From Sphingomonadales bacterium (GTDB taxonomy: Bacteria; Pseudomonadota; Alphaproteobacteria; Sphingomonadales; Sphingomonadaceae), in the NCBI GenBank assembly GCA_027485485.1, contig JAIXQY010000201.1, positions 1 through 51,301 of the forward strand: 51,301 nt of DNA. Reading direction: 5' to 3'. The notes below the pieces were generated by a model. That model ran no database searches. It was not told where the DNA came from and saw only the letters and a list, made by a program, of their open reading frames with translations. Below, one piece after another: positions 32,785 to 42,948 of the stretch. Within the stretch, counting starts at the first letter, position 1; the number at the start of each line of letters is the position of its first letter. The position numbers and the translations under genes are program-made.

Positions 32785-34127
32785 GCGCGTCCGCGGCAGA
32801 CGCCCGCTTTGCCGCCATCCTGACCGGGCCGATCCTGCCCACCCTCGCCCGCCTCACCCTGCCGGTGATCGTGGTGATCGTGGCGCAGGTGTTTGTCACC
32901 ATCCTCGAAGCCTATTGGGTCAGCCGGCTCGGCACCGAAGCGGTGGCAGGCGTGGCGCTGGTGCTCCCCTTGGTGCTGCTGATGGGCACGATGAGCAACG
33001 GCGGCATCGGCGGCGGTGTCGCCTCCGCCATTGCCCGCGCCAAGGGCGCCGGGGACACGGCCCGGGCCAACGCGCTGCTGTGGCATGCCGTGCTGATCGC
33101 GCTGGGCTTTGGCGCGCTGTTCACCATCACCATCCTGCTGGGCGGGCCGCTGCTCTATGCCGCGCTGGGCGCGCGCGGCGGCACGCTCACCCAGGCGCTG
33201 GCCTTTTCCGGCTGGATGTTCGGCGGGTCCATTCTCGTCTGGCTGGTCAATCTGCTCGGTGCGGCCTTGCGCGGCGCTGGGGAGGTCAAGCTGCCGGCCA
33301 AGGTCTCGCTGATCGGTGCGGCGCTGCTGGTGCCATTGTCCCCCCTGCTCATCCTCGGTGCGGGGCCGCTGCCGGGGCTGGGCGTCGCCGGGGCCGGCAT
33401 TGCCACCCTGCTCTATTATCTCGGCGCGCTCATCACCTATGTGATCTGGCTGCGGCGTGGGAGCGGCCCGCTGCACCTGCATGGCCATCCGCTTGATGCC
33501 GATCCGGTGCGGGCGATCATGGGCGTTGGCCTGGTGTCAGCGGTCGGCACCATCCTGTCCAGCCTCACCATCATCGCCATCACCGGATCGGTGGGCCAAT
33601 ACGGTGCGCAGGCGCTGGCCGGCTATGGCATTGCCAGCCGCGTCGACAGTCTGCTGGTGCCCTTGCTGTTCGGGCTGGGCACCGGCGTGGTCACCATGGT
33701 TGCGGCCGCCACCGGCGCCGGCCAGCACCAGCGCGCCTGGGCCGTCACAAGGCTGGCCGCTGCCCTGGGCTTTTGCGGCGCGGCCGGCATCGGCGTGGTG
33801 CTGGTGATTGCGCCCTGGCTGTGGATGAACTGGTTCACCGCCGATGCCGCCGTCCGCCAGGCCGGCACCCTGTGGTTTCACACGGCCGGGCCGGTCTATG
33901 GCTTTTTCGGCATGGGCCTGATGCTCTATTTCGCCGCGCAAGGCCTGGGCCGGATGCGCGGGCCGCTGCTGGCCGCCATCAGCCGGCTCAGCATCACCGC
34001 CGGCGGCGCCGCCTGGCTGGCGGCCAGCCATGCGCCGCTGCTGCAGGTCTATCTGGCGGCGGCGGTGGGGACGCTGTGTTTCGGGTTGATCAATGCGGCC
34101 GCCGTGTGGCGAGCGCGGCCCGTTTAG
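32781..34127 (+). CDS. MATE family efflux transporter
   Basis: A 448-residue membrane protein with 12 predicted hydrophobic helices in two halves of six. The first half starts with GPILPTLARLTLPVIVVIVAQVFVTILEAYWVSRLGTEAVAGVALVLPLVLLMGTM, characteristic of the MATE N-terminal domain, and the second half begins at MGVGLVSAVGTILSSLTIIAITGSVGQYGAQALAGYGIASRVD. Relatives export drugs or metabolites using H+ or Na+. The substrate is unknown. It starts with GTG overlapping the small lipoprotein stop. A GC-rich inverted repeat begins 3 bp after its stop codon. Confidence 0.93.
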   Translation: MSASAADARFAAILTGPILPTLARLTLPVIVVIVAQVFVTILEAYWVSRLGTEAVAGVALVLPLVLLMGTMSNGGIGGGVASAIARAKGAGDTARANALLWHAVLIALGFGALFTITILLGGPLLYAALGARGGTLTQALAFSGWMFGGSILVWLVNLLGAALRGAGEVKLPAKVSLIGAALLVPLSPLLILGAGPLPGLGVAGAGIATLLYYLGALITYVIWLRRGSGPLHLHGHPLDADPVRAIMGVGLVSAVGTILSSLTIIAITGSVGQYGAQALAGYGIASRVDSLLVPLLFGLGTGVVTMVAAATGAGQHQRAWAVTRLAAALGFCGAAGIGVVLVIAPWLWMNWFTADAAVRQAGTLWFHTAGPVYGFFGMGLMLYFAAQGLGRMRGPLLAAISRLSITAGGAAWLAASHAPLLQVYLAAAVGTLCFGLINAAAVWRARPV

Positions 34128-34129
34128 AT

Positions 34130-34310
34130 CCTCCCCAAACTTGTTTGGGGAGGTGGCAGCCGAAGGCTGACGGAGGGGCGGCGCCTGTGCCACTGCACAA
34201 GATCCTCCCCCTCTGGGGGAGGTACCGACCAACGGGAGGCGGAGGGGGCGCGCCCTGGCAACCAGCACACATGGCTCCCCTCCCGCCTGCGGGAGGGGTT
34301 GGGGGTGGGT
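34130..34310. repeat. GC-rich CTCCCC/GGGGAG palindromic repeat array, locus 1
   Basis: Three hairpins occur in a row: CCTCCCCAAA-CTTG-TTTGGGGAGG (34130-34153), CCTCCCCC-TCT-GGGGGAGG (from 34204), and CCCCTCCCGC-CT-GCGGGAGGGG (about 34277-34298) followed by GGGGGTGGG. The same units occur at 39008-39115 and 40335-40412. The first hairpin may also end MATE transcription, though it lacks a T run. Confidence 0.8.
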
Positions 34311-34348
34311 CCTGCTTCATACGCCAAAGCTGGGCACCAGCGGGCGCG

Positions 34349-34528
34349 GCCGGCGGCGGAGCCGCCGAGTCCGCTTCTGACGTGAAGGAGGAAAGTCAGA
34401 AAAAGAACGTGGCGGAGCCACGCCGTCAGACGAATCAAAAAGGGCGGTCCTGAGGGACCGCCCTTTTCGTTCGCTGGCCGGATTTCGTTGAGTCTGGCGG
34501 CAGCTTGCGCTGCCGCCAGCCAACTCAA
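34349..34528 (+). repeat. Modular four-hairpin element, copy 3, at the groEL 3' end
   Basis: It contains hairpin 1 GGCGGC-GGA-GCCGCC (34352-34366), a GAAGGAGGAAAG-type purine linker, hairpin 2 CGTGGC-GGA-GCCACG (34408-34422), hairpin 3 GGGCGGTCC-TGAG-GGACCGCCC (34442-34463), a GGCCGG joint, then hairpin 4 CTGGCGGCAGC-TTGC-GCTGCCGCCAG (34494-34519), extended by TTGAGT/ACTCAA. Part order matches the copies at 14665-15062. It ends two bases before the groEL stop codon. Confidence 0.8.
34437..34467 (-). terminator. Probable groEL terminator
   Basis: AAAAA, a 9-bp stem GGGCGGTCC/GGACCGCCC with a TGAG loop, and TTTT. On the reverse strand the T run follows the stem 64 bp past the groEL stop. It is also hairpin 3 of the repeat element. 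Confidence 0.75.
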
Positions 34529-34530
34529 TC

Positions 34531-36210
<1,680 letters not shown>

Positions 36211-36271
36211 TCAGCGAATTGAGGCTGGGATTAACCCGCCGGCTCAGCCGGCAAGCCAAATGTCATTGGCG

Positions 36272-36559
36272 TCAGCCCATGATCCCCAGGATGTCGCTTT
36301 CCTTCATGATCAGCAGGTCTTCACCGTTCAGCTTCACTTCGGTGCCCGACCATTTGCCGAACAGGATGCGATCGCCAGCCTTCACTTCCAGCGGGGTGAT
36401 GCTGCCATCATCGGCGCGGGTGCCGGTGCCGGTGGCGACCACTTCGCCTTCCTGCGGCTTTTCCTTGGCGCTGTCGGGGATGATGATCCCACCGGCGGTC
36501 TTTGCTTCAGCTTCAACGCGGCGCACGAGCACGCGGTCATGCAGCGGACGAAATGCCAT
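36272..36559 (-). CDS. groS: Co-chaperonin GroES
   Basis: A 95-residue Hsp10. It begins [18 protein letters not shown] and includes [25 protein letters not shown] with the mobile loop, and [35 protein letters not shown]. The start at 36559 is set by the conserved N-terminus and a GAGG site about eight bases upstream; a longer frame upstream is not used. First gene of the groES-groEL operon. Confidence 0.98.
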   Translation of the reverse strand: MAFRPLHDRVLVRRVEAEAKTAGGIIIPDSAKEKPQEGEVVATGTGTRADDGSITPLEVKAGDRILFGKWSGTEVKLNGEDLLIMKESDILGIMG

Positions 36560-36593
36560 TGCTTTGCCTCTTTGCTTTGGGTTCGAAATCTTT

Positions 36594-36626
36594 CTGCTGG
36601 CACTCAACAGATGTGAGTGCCAGCAG
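36594..36626. promoter_or_regulatory. CIRCE element (HrcA operator)
   Basis: The inverted repeat CTGCTGGCACTC, nine bases, GAGTGCCAGCAG has perfect 12-bp arms. The core CTGGCACTC-N9-GAGTGCCAG fits the CIRCE consensus TTAGCACTC-N9-GAGTGCTAA at most positions. It is 35 bp before groES. Confidence 0.93.
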
Positions 36627-36712
36627 TGACCTGCATATGGGTCCGCCGCCCCACCCCGTCAAGGGCGGCCCCAGGCCGTTGCGACAAAATTTCGGACCGT
36701 TTCGGCCGCCCG

Positions 36713-37411
36713 TCAGGCCAGTTGGCGGCGCCTGCGTCGGGCCATCGCCCCCACCAGGCCGAAACCGCTGATCAGCAGCAGCCAGCTCGCCGGTTCCGGT
36801 ACCGCCGGCGGTGGCGGCGGCGGCGTATCGGCGGTGCCGGTCACCTGCATGGCGATATAGGCGCCGGAAAACACGAACCGGCTGATGCCGGTGCCCTGAC
36901 CATCAATGCCGCGGAAGGCAAAATAATCATTCTGACCGGCTGAATCGATGGGGGCCAGCGCCTGCAGATCAAAGCTGGCAATCAGACCGCCCTGATCATC
37001 AAAGGCCGCAATCGTTGCGGGTGTGACCGGGAACGGGAAGTTCAACGGATCGAGCCCCGGATCATAATTGAAGCCAGCGCCAAAGGCCGCCACCGGCGTG
37101 GCGAAATCGATGATCACCGCTGCATCCGACATGCCGGCGCCGATGATGATGCTGTTGCCCAGAAAGCCATTGCTGCCCACGCCATAGGGCGCCTGGCCAT
37201 AAACCGTGGTGCCGAACATGTTGGTGCCGGTCACCGTCGCGCCGCCAAAGGTGAAAGGCCCGTTGCCGAAATAATAGCCCGGCGAGGGCACATGGCCGAT
37301 ATCGATCACCGGCCCGGCATAACCGCTGCCATCGGTGACCAGTTGCGCCGCCGGGGCCGAGGCCGCCGACGCCAACATCGCCGCAGCCGCCGCCACAAAT
37401 CCAATCCGCAT
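36713..37411 (-). CDS. PEP-CTERM sorting-domain protein
   Basis: A 232-residue secreted protein. It has a signal peptide (MRIGFVAAAAAMLASAASAPA), then a beta-rich body with repeated Gly/Phe/Asn segments. The tail carries PPPPPPAVPEPASWLLLISGFGLVGAMARRRRRQ, which is the VPEPASW sorting motif, one hydrophobic helix and an Arg cluster. Such proteins are cut by an exosortase and usually exported with a polysaccharide. No exosortase gene is in the window. The start at 37411 has GGGGGGA upstream; open frame further upstream looks non-coding. It is divergent from the S41 peptidase across a 118-bp gap. Confidence 0.85.
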   Translation of the reverse strand: MRIGFVAAAAAMLASAASAPAAQLVTDGSGYAGPVIDIGHVPSPGYYFGNGPFTFGGATVTGTNMFGTTVYGQAPYGVGSNGFLGNSIIIGAGMSDAAVIIDFATPVAAFGAGFNYDPGLDPLNFPFPVTPATIAAFDDQGGLIASFDLQALAPIDSAGQNDYFAFRGIDGQGTGISRFVFSGAYIAMQVTGTADTPPPPPPAVPEPASWLLLISGFGLVGAMARRRRRQLA

Positions 37412-37529
37412 AAATCCCCCCTTCGTCAGCGCGACAAGCCCGATCAGGCCGCAAGTCAAAGGCTTGCAAAGACCCACAGTCATTGTCGCAACCCGTCCAC
37501 GTGCTGGACAAGCAGTCCCTATATTTGGC

Positions 37530-38999
37530 ATGTCTTGGTCCATGCAAGCCAATCTGCGCTCCACCGCATCCCGTGCCGTCCTGGCGGCCCTGTGCCTGTC
37601 TCTCACCGCCTGCGGCGGAGGTGGCAGCCCCGCGCCGCCGGTGTCGGTCGCGCCCACCCCAACGCCAACACCCCCGGTGGCGGCCTGTTCCCTGCGCGAA
37701 CGGCAATTGTGGGCGGAGGCGCAGTTGCGGGAATGGTATCTGTTCCCGGCCGATCTGCCGGCCAGCCTCGATCCCGCGCCCTTCACCACGGTGCAGGCCT
37801 ATATCGATGCGCTCACCGCCAATGCACGGGCGGCGAACAAGGATCGGTTTTTCACCTTCATCACGTCGATCGCAGAGGAAAATGCCTTCAACTCCTCCGG
37901 GCAAACCGCCGCCTTCGGCATCCGCATCAGCTATGACAGCGCCGCCCGCCGCGCGACCGTGATCGATGCCTTTGAAACCGGCCCGGCCTTTGCCGCCGGG
38001 CTGGACCGCAGCGCCGAGTTGCTGGCCATTGGCGACACTGCGTCGAACCTCGTCACTGTCTCCGATCTGTTTGCCCGTGGCGGCAGTGCGGCGGTGTCAG
38101 ACGCGCTGGGGCCAAGCAATGCCGGCGTTACCCGCACCATCCAGTATCGCATCAATGGCAGCGAGCGGACCGCCACCATCACCAAGGCCGAATTCAACAT
38201 CCCCCCGATTTCGGAACGCTTTGGCGCCCAGATCCTGGATGATGGCGCTGGCGGCCGGGTGGGTTATGTCAATCTGCGCAACTTCATCTCCACCGCCGAA
38301 GCCCCGCTGCGCGCCGCCTTTGGCCGGTTCCGCAGCGAAGGCGTGAGCCGCGTGATCATCGACGTGCGCTACAACGGCGGCGGCCTGGTCAGCATTGCCA
38401 ATCTGATGGGCGATCTGATGGGCCGGGCGCGCACCACGAGCGAAGTGTTCAGCTTCACCACCTTCCGCGCGAGCAAATCCTCGGAAAATTCCACCCGGCT
38501 GTTCCGCACCGCGCCCGAAAGCATCGCGCCCACGGCTCTGGCCTTCATCACCACCAGTTCCTCGGCATCGGCCAGCGAACTGGTCGCCAATGGCATGTTG
38601 CCCTACACGCGCGGCAACATCACGCTGGTGGGCGCCAACACTGGCGGCAAGCCGGTGGGCCAGATCGCGCTGGACCGCGCCGCCTGTGATGACCGGCTGC
38701 GCGTGGTGGCCTTTGCCACCGAAAATGCCGACCGGCAGGGCGATTATTTCAACGGCCTGGCCCCGGTGTTCGCCGCGCGCGGCGGCCGCACCTGCACCGC
38801 CAGCGATGATTTCACCCGCCCGATGGGTTCGCCCTCCGAAGCCTCCACCGCCCGCGCCATCGCCGCGCTGAAGGGGGACAGTTGCACCGCCATCGCCGGC
38901 ACCGCCGACACGTTGCGGGAACTGTCCACCCCCACCCGCGCCCTGCTCACCGCAAAAGACCCCAGCGTGGCCCAGCGCGAGATGCCGGGGCTGTTCTGA
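37530..38999 (+). CDS. S41 family peptidase, lipoprotein
   Basis: A 489-residue protease. The signal peptide ends with LSLTAC, a lipobox, then a GGGGSPAPPVS/PTPTPTPP linker. A PDZ-like segment is around residues 125-210 (FGIRISYDSAARRATVIDAFETGPAFAAGLDRSAELLAIG). The catalytic domain shows VGYVNLRNF, VIIDVRYNGGG and TSSSASASELVANGML, with the Ser nucleophile in SSASASE and a Lys candidate in GANTGGKPVGQ. It resembles the CtpA-like processing peptidases. An alternative start is at 37542. The target is unknown. Confidence 0.87.
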   Translation: MSWSMQANLRSTASRAVLAALCLSLTACGGGGSPAPPVSVAPTPTPTPPVAACSLRERQLWAEAQLREWYLFPADLPASLDPAPFTTVQAYIDALTANARAANKDRFFTFITSIAEENAFNSSGQTAAFGIRISYDSAARRATVIDAFETGPAFAAGLDRSAELLAIGDTASNLVTVSDLFARGGSAAVSDALGPSNAGVTRTIQYRINGSERTATITKAEFNIPPISERFGAQILDDGAGGRVGYVNLRNFISTAEAPLRAAFGRFRSEGVSRVIIDVRYNGGGLVSIANLMGDLMGRARTTSEVFSFTTFRASKSSENSTRLFRTAPESIAPTALAFITTSSSASASELVANGMLPYTRGNITLVGANTGGKPVGQIALDRAACDDRLRVVAFATENADRQGDYFNGLAPVFAARGGRTCTASDDFTRPMGSPSEASTARAIAALKGDSCTAIAGTADTLRELSTPTRALLTAKDPSVAQREMPGLF

Positions 39000-39007
39000 G
39001 GCACGCA

Positions 39008-39115
39008 AGCGCCACCCCTCCGTCGCCTTCGGCGCCACCTCCCCTAGCAGGGGAGGACCATAGCGATCCTCCCCTGCAAGGGGAGGTGCCGAGCATCGCG
39101 AGGCGGAGGGGTGGC
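39008..39115. repeat. GC-rich CTCCCC/GGGGAG palindromic repeat, locus 2
   Basis: Outer arms CCACCCCTCCG and CGGAGGGGTGG enclose two inner hairpins, CCTCCCCT-AGC-AGGGGAGG and CCTCCCCT-GCA-AGGGGAGG, so the whole is an imperfect palindrome of about 108 bp. It is just past the S41 peptidase stop. Confidence 0.85.
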
Positions 39116-39139
39116 CGTCAGCGCCTGCCACATGCACCT

Positions 39140-39241
39140 CGTCATGCTGAACTTGTTTCAGCAGCCATGGCGCGAGCACCCCGACGAGCACGCCCTGGGG
39201 TGGCATCCTCCCATGGATGCTGAACCAAGCTCAGCATGACG
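39140..39241. repeat. Dispersed inverted repeat (CGTCATGCTGAAC type)
   Basis: Left arm 39140-39170 and right arm 39211-39241 are complementary at 28 of 31 positions. The 40-bp centre carries an inner CACCCC/GGGGTG hairpin. I recall repeats of this type as common between sphingomonad genes. Confidence 0.85.
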
Positions 39242-39258
39242 GGCGCTTTTGGAAAGGA

Positions 39259-40269
39259 TCAGACCTTCAGCAGCTGCTTGCCGAAGTTCTTGCCCTCGAA
39301 CAGCCGGCGCAACGTGGCCGGGCAATTCTCGAACCCGTGCGCCACATCTTCGGCCGTCTTCAACTTGCCCTCGGCCATCAGCCTGGCCAGTTCCGCGACG
39401 CCCTCGCCATAACGCTTGGCGAAATCCAGCACGATGAAGCCTTCCATCCGCCCGCGCATCACCGTCAGGTTCATGTAGTTGCGCAAGCCCGGCTGCCGGT
39501 CCTCGGCCGTGTCATTGTAACTGGAAATCCCGCCGCACAGCACGACGCGCGCGTTCAGCGCCAGATTGGCCAGCGCCGCGTCCAGTATCTCACCGCCAAC
39601 ATTCTCGAACACCACGTTCACGCCCTTTCGGGCATGCTCGCGTATCTGCCGGGCCACGCCGCCGGCACGATAATCGATACAGGCATCGGCCCCGGCGGTT
39701 TCCACCACCCAGCGGCATTTCTCGGGCCCGCCGGCGATGCCGATCACGGTGCAGCCCAGCGCCTTGCCCACCTGCACCACCACACTGCCGGTGGCGCCAG
39801 CGGCACCCGAAACCAGGATGGTGTCACCCGCCTTGGGCTGGCCAATCTCCGTGAGGCCAAACCAGGCGGTGAGGCCGGTCACCCCGAACACGCCCAGCGC
39901 CTGTTCCGGCGTGATGCCACCGCGCAGCTTGGTCACCGGGCCGGTTTCGGTCATGCCGTCGGTGAGCGCATGCTCCTGCCAGCCGAATGTGCCCTGCACG
40001 ATATCGCCCACGGCGAATTTTTCATGCCGGCTGGCCACCACTTCACCCACGCCGCCGGCGCGCACCACGCCGCCGATCGGCACGGCGGGCAGATACGTGT
40101 CCCCGCCCAGCCAGCCGCGCTGGGTGGGATCGAAGGAGAAATGGGTGACCTTCACCAGAAACTGCCCGTCACCCACCTCGGGCATGGGCACGGTGACCAG
40201 ATCGAAATCACTGTCTTTCAGCGGGCCATTCGGGCGCGATTTCAGCAGCCAGCGGCGGGTGGTGGTCAT
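39259..40269 (-). CDS. NADP-dependent medium-chain oxidoreductase (CurA/leukotriene-B4 dehydrogenase-like)
   Basis: A 336-residue zinc-independent medium-chain dehydrogenase/reductase. The N-terminal GroES-like domain has FLVKVTHFSFDPTQRGWL. The Rossmann domain has VSGAAGATGSVVVQVGKALGC, the AxxGxxG dinucleotide motif of this branch, followed by IDYRAGG and VFENVGGEILDAAL. There are no zinc-ligand Cys residues. Relatives reduce enones such as 2-alkenals or prostaglandin-like substrates with NADPH. The substrate is unassigned. It is convergent with the S41 gene and shares the intergenic region with two repeat families. Confidence 0.9.
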   Translation of the reverse strand: MTTTRRWLLKSRPNGPLKDSDFDLVTVPMPEVGDGQFLVKVTHFSFDPTQRGWLGGDTYLPAVPIGGVVRAGGVGEVVASRHEKFAVGDIVQGTFGWQEHALTDGMTETGPVTKLRGGITPEQALGVFGVTGLTAWFGLTEIGQPKAGDTILVSGAAGATGSVVVQVGKALGCTVIGIAGGPEKCRWVVETAGADACIDYRAGGVARQIREHARKGVNVVFENVGGEILDAALANLALNARVVLCGGISSYNDTAEDRQPGLRNYMNLTVMRGRMEGFIVLDFAKRYGEGVAELARLMAEGKLKTAEDVAHGFENCPATLRRLFEGKNFGKQLLKV

Positions 40270-40334
40270 GTGCGTTTCTCCCCGATGTTGTTCCTCATCA
40301 TGCCCTCCCCCGACCGCTGGCGCAATGCGCCGTC

Positions 40335-40412
40335 TTCGACTCCCCGCAAGCGGGAGGGGAGCAGAACGAGACCTCCCCTCCCGCTTGCGGGAGGGGTCGG
40401 GGGTGGGTGTTT
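40335..40412. repeat. GC-rich CTCCCC/GGGGAG palindromic repeat, locus 3
   Basis: CTCCCCGCAAGCGGGAGGGG is followed 14 bp later by CTCCCCTCCCGCTTGCGGG and AGGGG, so two inverted units face each other. GGGGGTGGG follows, as at locus 1. It runs into the stop codon of the HerA-like gene. Confidence 0.8.
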
Positions 40413-42003
40413 ACTTGAACAAACTCCCCAAAATCCCGCGCACCAGGCTTTTGCCCACGCTACCGGCCAATTGCCGGCCGATGCTGCTGGCGGCCGACCG
40501 TGTGGCCGCGGCGATGGCCTTTTCGGTGGCGCTGGGCCGGGCGGCAGCGCGGGCACGGGCAGCTTCCAATCGGGCCGCTTCCCGCTCGCGCTGCGCGGCC
40601 AGCCGCGCCGCTTCCTTGGCCGCCTGCGCGTCCAGCTTGGCCTCTTCCTTCGCGGCCTGCGCGTCCAGCTTGGCCTGCACGGCGGCCGCTTTCTCGGCCG
40701 CTGCCTGTGCGGCGCTGTCCTCGCGCTTCATCACCAGCAGTTCGGCGGCCGATTCGCGGTCGATGCGCTCCTCATATTTGCCGGCGAAGGGTGATGCATT
40801 GATCACGTCCATGCGCTCGCCGGGTGTCAGCGGCCCCACCCGGCTGCGCGGCGGCGCGATGCGGGTGCGCTCCACGGGCGAAGGCGCGCCATCGGGCATC
40901 AGGGTGGACACCAGCGCCTCCCCCACCTTCATCTCGGTGATCACCGCCGCCACATCCAGGCGCGGGTTGGGCCGGAAGGTTTCGGCCGCGCTCTTGATCG
41001 CCCGGGCATCGCGCGGGGTGAAGGCGCGCAGCGCATGCTGCACCCGGTTGCCCAACTGGCCGGCGACCTTTTCGGGAATATCAATCGGGTTCTGCGTGAC
41101 GAAATAGACGCCCACGCCCTTGGACCGGATCAGGCGCACCACCTGTTCCACCTTGTCCATCAGGGCATCGGGCGCTTCGTCGAACAGCAAATGGGCCTCG
41201 TCAAAGAAGAACACCAGTTTGGGCTTTTCGGGATCACCCACTTCGGGCAGCGTTTCGAACAGTTCGGCCAGCAGCCACAGCAGGAAGGTCGCATAAAGCC
41301 GCGGGCTGTTCATCAGCTTGTCCGCCGCCAATATGTTCACCCGCCCGCGCCCCTTGCCGTCCAGCGCGATGAAATCGGTGATCTCGAACGCTGGCTCACC
41401 AAAGAAGGCCGCGCCGCCCTGGCTGTCGAGCGTGAGCAGCTGGCGCTGGATCGAGCCCACGCTGGCCTTGGTCACATTGCCATATTTGCTCGAAAGCTCG
41501 GCGGCATTCTCCGACACCCAGGCCAGCATCGCTTGCAGATCTTCCAGGTCCAGCAGCAGCATGTCGTGATCATCGGCATATTTGAACGCGATGGAGAGCA
41601 CGCCTTCCTGCGTGTCGTTGAGGCCCATCAGCCGGGCGAGCAGCAGCGGCCCCATTTCGGAAATGGTGGTGCGGATGGGGTGGCCCTGTTCGCCGAACAA
41701 GTCCCAAAACACGACTGGCATCGATTCCCAGTCATAATCTTCCATCTTCATGTCCATGGCGCGCTTGGCCGTCCAGCCCGCCGCCTCGCTGCCGGCCTTG
41801 GCCATGCCGGCGATATCGCCCTTCACATCGGCCAGGAACACCGGCACCCCGGCGCGGCTGAAGCCCTCGGCCAGGCCCTGCAACGTCACCGTCTTGCCGG
41901 TGCCGGTGGCGCCGGCGATCAGGCCGTGGCGGTTGGCGCGTTTCAGCACAAGGCCCTGGGCCACGTCTTGATCGGACAGGCCGATGAACAGGGAATCGGT
42001 CAC
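40411..42003 (-). CDS. HerA/DUF853-type ATPase (helicase HerA-like)
   Basis: A 530-residue P-loop ATPase of the HerA-like DUF853 family. Walker A is GATGTGKT (residues 31-38). Walker B is LVFFFDEAHLLF (about residue 270). An Arg-finger-like LIRSKGVGVYFVTQNPIDIPEKV segment follows. The C-terminal 110 residues are highly charged Ala/Lys/Glu and probably coiled coil; a perfect 11-residue unit, AKLDAQAAKE plus one residue, occurs twice, matching a 33-bp tandem repeat at 40612-40677. The start is GTG with AAGGAG before it. The family's function is unclear; NTP-driven DNA translocation is assumed by homology. It closes the maeB operon. Confidence 0.9.
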   Translation of the reverse strand: MTDSLFIGLSDQDVAQGLVLKRANRHGLIAGATGTGKTVTLQGLAEGFSRAGVPVFLADVKGDIAGMAKAGSEAAGWTAKRAMDMKMEDYDWESMPVVFWDLFGEQGHPIRTTISEMGPLLLARLMGLNDTQEGVLSIAFKYADDHDMLLLDLEDLQAMLAWVSENAAELSSKYGNVTKASVGSIQRQLLTLDSQGGAAFFGEPAFEITDFIALDGKGRGRVNILAADKLMNSPRLYATFLLWLLAELFETLPEVGDPEKPKLVFFFDEAHLLFDEAPDALMDKVEQVVRLIRSKGVGVYFVTQNPIDIPEKVAGQLGNRVQHALRAFTPRDARAIKSAAETFRPNPRLDVAAVITEMKVGEALVSTLMPDGAPSPVERTRIAPPRSRVGPLTPGERMDVINASPFAGKYEERIDRESAAELLVMKREDSAAQAAAEKAAAVQAKLDAQAAKEEAKLDAQAAKEAARLAAQREREAARLEAARARAAARPSATEKAIAAATRSAASSIGRQLAGSVGKSLVRGILGSLFK

Positions 42004-42027
42004 ATCATTCTCCTTTGCCGGCCAGTT

Positions 42028-42948
42028 TCAGCGCGCGGCCGGCGTCACGTCCAGCCGGAAGATATCGGGCCGGGCATAATGGCCGGCGGCATCAAAATCG
42101 AAGCGGGCGCGCACGATATCGGCCAGATCAACCTCGGCCATGATCAAGCCCTCGCCACCGCGCAGCGGGCCGGCCAGCACCTCGCCCATGGGCGAGACGA
42201 TCAGGCTGCCGCCGCCGATGATCGGCACATCGGCCGCGCGGTCGATCAGCGTGATCGGCTCACCCAGTGCCTCCTGCGTGGGCGGCAGCCACTGGCAGGC
42301 GCTCACCAGAAAGCAGCGGCCTTCGTGGGCGATGTGGCGCATGGCCACTTCCCATTGCGGGCGATCATCCACGGTGGGCGCCGCCCAGATGGTGACGCCC
42401 TGTTGATACTGCGCCGCCCGGAACAGCGGCATGAAATTTTCCCAGCAGATCACCGGCGCAATGCGGCCAATCGGGCTGTCAAACTGCACAACGTCCTGTG
42501 GCCCGCCCTGCCCCCACACCAATCGCTCGGCGGCCGTGGGCATCAGCTTGCCGCGCTGCCCGGTCAGCCGGCCATCGGGGGCAAAATGCAGCGCGCAGCA
42601 GTGCAGCGTCGCGCCCCGGCGCACAATGGCGCCCACGACCATCGTGCAGCCAACAGCAGCTGCCAGCTCGCCCAGCGCCGCCACTTCGGGGCCGTCAATC
42701 TCGATGGCCTGTTCCCAATAGCGGCGGAAGGCATCACGGCCGGCCGGCGTGCGATATCCCAGCCGCACGCCAAAATCCTGCCCCTTGGGATAGCCGCCCA
42801 GCAGGGCTTCGGGCAGCACCAGCAGGTCAGGCTTTGCCGCGATCAATTCGGCGCGCCGTTCCATCAGCGCGCTGAGCGTTTCCGCCGTGGTCGCCCGGCT
42901 GCCGATCTGCAGCGCCGCCAGCCGCGCCGTGCCTGTGGTTATGCTCAT
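42028..42948 (-). CDS. Carbon-nitrogen hydrolase, nitrilase type
   Basis: A 306-residue CN-hydrolase with the full catalytic triad: Glu47 in [12 protein letters not shown], Lys134 in GQRGKLMPT, and Cys168 in [14 protein letters not shown]. The CWEN signature is that of true nitrilases, which convert R-CN to the carboxylic acid and ammonia in one step. The ATG overlaps the queG stop by 4 bp, so it is coupled to queG. The substrate nitrile is unknown. Confidence 0.9.
   Translation of the reverse strand: MSITTGTARLAALQIGSRATTAETLSALMERRAELIAAKPDLLVLPEALLGGYPKGQDFGVRLGYRTPAGRDAFRRYWEQAIEIDGPEVAALGELAAAVGCTMVVGAIVRRGATLHCCALHFAPDGRLTGQRGKLMPTAAERLVWGQGGPQDVVQFDSPIGRIAPVICWENFMPLFRAAQYQQGVTIWAAPTVDDRPQWEVAMRHIAHEGRCFLVSACQWLPPTQEALGEPITLIDRAADVPIIGGGSLIVSPMGEVLAGPLRGGEGLIMAEVDLADIVRARFDFDAAGHYARPDIFRLDVTPAAR

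Noticed and set aside
36236..36257. Terminator between groES and groEL
   Set aside because: The GCCGGC hairpin there is short and has no T run. It may adjust the groES to groEL ratio but cannot be called a terminator.
37412..37789. Upstream extension of the PEP-CTERM protein
   Set aside because: The extra residues overlap the S41 peptidase N-terminus and lack features. A clear signal peptide with a ribosome site begins at 37411.
39217..40794. 525-codon forward open frame
   Set aside because: It is antisense to the oxidoreductase and the HerA-like gene, both with complete motifs, and its product is His/Gln/Arg-rich as expected of an antisense frame.
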